Shown piece after piece: positions 32,168 through 35,236 of a DNA stretch of 35,236 nt. Origin of the DNA: Sphingomonas rubra (GTDB taxonomy: Bacteria; Pseudomonadota; Alphaproteobacteria; Sphingomonadales; Sphingomonadaceae); assembly GCF_900115745.1 (NCBI RefSeq), contig NZ_FOXP01000014.1, forward strand, positions 1-35,236, in the 5' to 3' direction. Position numbers and translations under genes: made by a program. A model generated the notes under the pieces. The model had not been told where the DNA came from, did no database searches, and was given only the letters and a program-made list of their open reading frames with translations. The number at the start of each line of letters is the position of its first letter. Positions within the stretch are counted from its first letter, which is position 1.

Positions 32168-33153
32168 CCCCCTTCGACTATGCTCGCCCCATCGACGCCG
32201 CCGATGCGCTGCGCCGGGGCGCAATCGCCGGCACCGCCTATCTCGGCGGCGGCACCAACCTGGTGGACCTGATGCGCGAGACGGTCGCCCGGCCGGAGCG
32301 GTTGGTCGACGTCAGCGGCCTGCCCGCCGCGATCGAGGAGACAGAGGATGGCGGATTGCTGATCGCCGCCGCGGTCCGCAACACCGCGCTCGCCGAGCAC
32401 CGCATTGTTCGCGCGCGCTATCCCCTGCTGTCGCGCGCGATCCTGGCCGGCGCGTCGGCGCAAATCCGCAACATGGCGACGGTGGGTGGCAATTTGCTGC
32501 AACGCACGCGCTGCACCTATTTCTACGACACCGAAGGATCGCGGTGCAACAAGCGGCAGCCGGGTTCGGGGTGTGACGCACGCGAAGGCTTCAACCGCAT
32601 CCACGCTGTCCTCGGCGGCTCCGACGCCTGCGTCGCGACCCATCCGTCCGACATGTGCGTCGCGCTCGCCGCGCTCGACGCGACGGTGCACGTCGACGGC
32701 CCCGCGGGACCGCGCACGATCCCCTTCGCGGACTTCCATCGCCTGCCCGGCGACCGACCCGATCGCGACACCAACCTCGAACTCGGCGACCTCGTGACGG
32801 CGGTAGCCTTGCCGCCGCTGCCGGCGGGGACGCGATCGACCTACCGCAAGGTGCGCGACCGGGCGAGCTACGCCTTCGCGCTGGTATCCGTCGCGACGAC
32901 GCTCGAGCTGGAGGGCGATCGCATCAAGCAGGTCCGGATCGCGTTCGGCGGGGTCGCGCACAAGCCGTGGCGCGCCATGCGGGCGGAGGCGGCCCTGCTC
33001 GATCGCCCCGCCACGCACCAGGCCTTCCTCGATGCAGCGGCGGCGGAGTTCGTCGACGCACGCCCCTTGCGGGACAATGCCTTCAAACCGGCGCTCGCGA
33101 GCCGCACGCTGGCAGCGGTTCTGGAAGAACTGGCGATGGGAGACGCGGCATGA
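32164..33153 (+). CDS. paoB: Molybdenum hydroxylase, FAD-binding medium subunit (PaoB-like)
   Basis: 329-residue FAD subunit. FAD-binding motifs are LGGGTNLVDLM near residues 27-37 and ATVGGNLLQRTRC near 105-117. Between 117 and 156 lie four cysteines (117, 128, 137, 156) in an insertion containing FYDTEGSRCNKRQPGSGC; in PaoB and 4-hydroxybenzoyl-CoA reductase such an insertion binds an extra [4Fe-4S] cluster. The C-terminal CO-dehydrogenase-flavoprotein domain (RKVRDRASYAFALVSVA, IAFGGVAHKPWRA) is intact. The start overlaps the small subunit's stop, and its stop overlaps the large subunit's ATG. The substrate class cannot be fixed from this subunit, but the cluster insertion favours an aldehyde oxidoreductase of the Pao/YagTSR type. 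Confidence 0.92.
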   Translation: MTPFDYARPIDAADALRRGAIAGTAYLGGGTNLVDLMRETVARPERLVDVSGLPAAIEETEDGGLLIAAAVRNTALAEHRIVRARYPLLSRAILAGASAQIRNMATVGGNLLQRTRCTYFYDTEGSRCNKRQPGSGCDAREGFNRIHAVLGGSDACVATHPSDMCVALAALDATVHVDGPAGPRTIPFADFHRLPGDRPDRDTNLELGDLVTAVALPPLPAGTRSTYRKVRDRASYAFALVSVATTLELEGDRIKQVRIAFGGVAHKPWRAMRAEAALLDRPATHQAFLDAAAAEFVDARPLRDNAFKPALASRTLAAVLEELAMGDAA

Positions 33154-35236
33154 GCATCATCGACAGTGCCAAGCAGGCGGCGCAGGGACTGGTGCAGGGC
33201 GCCATGACGAAGCTGGTGCCGCTCGCCCCGGATAGCTGGATCCCCGGCGGCGTTCCCGATCCGCTGATCGCGCGCAAGCACGGGTTGATCGGCAAGCCCG
33301 TCTCCCGGCTCGACGGCGCGTTGAAGGTGCGCGGCGACGCCGCCTTCGCCGCGGAGCATCGCTTCGCCGACATGACCTATGCCGCACTCGCCTACGCCAC
33401 GATCGCGCGCGGGCGGATCGCCGCGATCGATACCGCGGCGGCGGAGGCCGCGCCCGGCGTCGTGCTGGTGATGACTCATCTAAACGCTCCGCGGATGGCG
33501 ACGCCGCCGGTTTTCGGCTCCTCGCCGTCCGCGGTCGGCCCGGCCGACCTGTCGATCCTGCAGGACGATCGCATCCACTGGAACGGACAACCGATCGCCT
33601 GCGTCCTGGCCGAGACGCAGGAGCAGGCCGATCACGCCGCTTCGCTGCTGCGCATCACCTATGGGGCGGAGCCCTCCACCACGACGCTGGCGGGCGCGAA
33701 GGCGAACGGCATCGAGCCCGGCCTGTTCATGGGGCAGCCGCTGCTGAACGAGATCGGCGATGCGGAGGCGGCCTTCGCGGCAGCGCCGCACAAGGTCGAC
33801 CGCACCTATCGCACCCCGCGGCACAACCACAATCCGATCGAGCCGCATGCCGCCACCCTCGCCTGGGTCGGCGACGAACTGACGATCCACGACGCCAGCC
33901 AGATGGTCACGCAGCAGGCGCAGACGATGGCCGACACCTTCGGCCTGGCGACCGACAAGGTGCGGCTGACCTCGCCCTATGTCGGCGGCGGATTCGGCAG
34001 CAAGGGGCTGTGGGACCATCAGGTGATCGGTGCCGCGGCGGCGAAGCTGGCGCGCCGCCCGGTGCGCATCGCCCTCTCGCGCGAGGGCGTCTACCGCGTC
34101 GTCGGCGGGCGCACGCTAACCGAACAGCGCGTCGCAATCGGCGCCGATGCGGACGGACGCTTCCAGGCGCTGATCCATACCGGCCTGTCGGTCATGACGC
34201 CGCAAAACAGCATGCCCGAGCCGTTCATCCTCGGCACCCAGGCGGCCTATGCCGCGCCCAACATCCTGCTGAAGGTGGAGGTGGCGCGGATGAACATGCT
34301 CGCCAACACCTTCATGCGCGCGCCGGGCGAAGCTGTCGGCACCTTCGCGCTCGAATCCGCGATCGACGAGCTGGCGGTGGAGCTCGGCATCGATCCCGTC
34401 GAGCTGCGGCTGCGCAACGAGCCCGACAAGGACCCGACGAATGGCCTGCCCTTCTCCTCGCGCCATATCGCGCAGGCGTGGCGCGACGGGGCGGAGCGCT
34501 TCGGCTGGCACGCCCGCCCGCCGCGCAGCACGCGGCGCGAGGGCGAATGGCTGGTCGGCGTCGGCTGCGCCACGGGCACCTATCCCTATTACCGGATGCC
34601 CGGCGCGGAGGCGCGCATTACCCTGACCCGCGATGGCGACGGGGTGAAGGCGCTGGTCGAGGTCGCGGCGGCGGAGATGGGCATGGGCACGTCCACCACC
34701 ACCGCGATCGTTGCGGCGGAGCGGCTGGGCCTGCCGCTCGACCGGGTCGAGGTAGGATACGGCGACAGCGCCATTCCCGGCGCGATCATGGCCGGCGGAT
34801 CGCAGCAGACCGCGGCGATCGGCGCGGCGGTCATCGCCGCACAGACTGCGCTGGTCGGCGACCTCATCAAGCTCGCGGGCAACGATTCCCCGCTCGCCGG
34901 CCTGTCGCCGGACGAGGTCGGCTGCGACGACGGCGGGCTAGGCAGCCTCGCCGACCCGACGCGGCGGGAGAGCTATGCCTCGATCCTCGGCCGTTCGCAG
35001 AGAGACAGCGTATCGGCGACCAAGGCGGGGTCGCTGCCACTGGAGACGATGCACTGGTCGATGCACTCGCACAGCGCGCTGTTCTGCGAAGTTCGCGTCA
35101 ACACCGTCACCGGTGAGACGCGCGTCAGCCGGTTCTTGGGCTCATTCGATTGCGGCCGCATCCTCAACCTCAAGACAGCGCGCAGTCAATTTCGCGGCGG
35201 CATCATCATGGGTCTCGGCATGGCGCTGATGGAGGA
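33150..35236 (+). CDS. paoC: Molybdenum hydroxylase, molybdopterin-binding large subunit (PaoC-like), 3' end missing
   Basis: The first 695 codons of the catalytic subunit; the frame is still open at the window end, where family members need about 730-750. It hydroxylates or oxidises its substrate (aldehydes or N-heterocycles) at a molybdenum-cytosine-dinucleotide centre. Visible motifs are the N-terminal GKPVSRLDGALKVRGDAAFAAEH entry, RHNHNPIEPHAA near residue 228, the cofactor loop VGGGFGSKG near 277-285, FMRAPGEAVGTFALESAIDELA near 390, and GGSQQTAAIG near 550. The catalytic Glu near the C-terminus lies beyond the window. ATG 33150 overlaps the FAD subunit stop. A chaperone (PaoD/XdhC-like) would be expected just downstream. 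Confidence 0.92.
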   Translation, partial: MSIIDSAKQAAQGLVQGAMTKLVPLAPDSWIPGGVPDPLIARKHGLIGKPVSRLDGALKVRGDAAFAAEHRFADMTYAALAYATIARGRIAAIDTAAAEAAPGVVLVMTHLNAPRMATPPVFGSSPSAVGPADLSILQDDRIHWNGQPIACVLAETQEQADHAASLLRITYGAEPSTTTLAGAKANGIEPGLFMGQPLLNEIGDAEAAFAAAPHKVDRTYRTPRHNHNPIEPHAATLAWVGDELTIHDASQMVTQQAQTMADTFGLATDKVRLTSPYVGGGFGSKGLWDHQVIGAAAAKLARRPVRIALSREGVYRVVGGRTLTEQRVAIGADADGRFQALIHTGLSVMTPQNSMPEPFILGTQAAYAAPNILLKVEVARMNMLANTFMRAPGEAVGTFALESAIDELAVELGIDPVELRLRNEPDKDPTNGLPFSSRHIAQAWRDGAERFGWHARPPRSTRREGEWLVGVGCATGTYPYYRMPGAEARITLTRDGDGVKALVEVAAAEMGMGTSTTTAIVAAERLGLPLDRVEVGYGDSAIPGAIMAGGSQQTAAIGAAVIAAQTALVGDLIKLAGNDSPLAGLSPDEVGCDDGGLGSLADPTRRESYASILGRSQRDSVSATKAGSLPLETMHWSMHSHSALFCEVRVNTVTGETRVSRFLGSFDCGRILNLKTARSQFRGGIIMGLGMALME

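Noticed and set aside
34010..35116. 368-codon frame inside the molybdopterin subunit gene
   Set aside because: Arg/Gly/Ala-rich translation in another frame; the true frame shows continuous PaoC-like homology from 33150 to the window end.
1..35236. CRISPR arrays, tRNA or rRNA genes, phage modules, defence systems
   Set aside because: No regularly spaced repeats, no tRNA-like cloverleaf and no phage or defence gene families were recognised on either strand.

Overview
The window is GC-rich, densely packed DNA from an alphaproteobacterium, most likely Sphingomonas or a close relative. The assignment rests on protein style: a TonB-dependent receptor of the Xanthomonas/Caulobacter type, SapC, flavin halogenases, DUF6445, many GTG starts and ATGA gene overlaps. 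No rRNA or tRNA gene was seen.

Layout. 1-1512: 3' part of a large-subunit (clade 2) catalase. 1513-5702: a methionine locus. A 20-bp palindrome resembling a SahR operator and a cobalamin riboswitch precede mesX (DUF1852) and mesD (a folate-independent, MetE-like methionine synthase). A BASS-family transporter and a double-hotdog acyl-CoA thioesterase follow; the thioesterase is cut off by an insertion sequence. 5703-8734: an insertion-sequence-rich scar with two related IS6-family elements, a truncated CYTH gene, a DUF892-like gene, an orphan terminator hairpin and the outer end of a third element. 8743-26076: a polysaccharide utilisation locus, probably for a beta-glucan. It holds two GH3 enzymes, a GH16 laminarinase-like enzyme, a Tat-exported beta-helix protein, a DUF6445 putative oxygenase, and a TonB receptor operon carrying two flavin-dependent halogenases, SapC, a cupin_8/JmjC-like hydroxylase and a LacI regulator. 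Two identical 12-bp LacI-type operators lie between the divergent GH3 and receptor genes. 26077-28142: an IS630 fragment, a CPA2 cation/proton antiporter and a transposase-less IS6-type remnant. 28323-31355: a membrane-anchored M28 peptidase and a DUF1993 protein. 31661-35236: a three-subunit molybdenum hydroxylase (PaoABC-like), with the large subunit running off the window.

How it fits together. The glucan locus reads as a complete scavenging unit. GH16 would cut beta-glucan outside the cell or in the periplasm, the TonB receptor would import oligosaccharides, the GH3 enzymes would release glucose, and the LacI protein encoded last in the receptor operon would sense a product and control the twin operators. 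The role of the two halogenases, SapC, cupin_8 and DUF6445 proteins in such loci is not established; this is the most interesting unexplained part. The methionine locus looks like a backup synthase shut off when vitamin B12 is present, with a second layer of control by S-adenosylhomocysteine.
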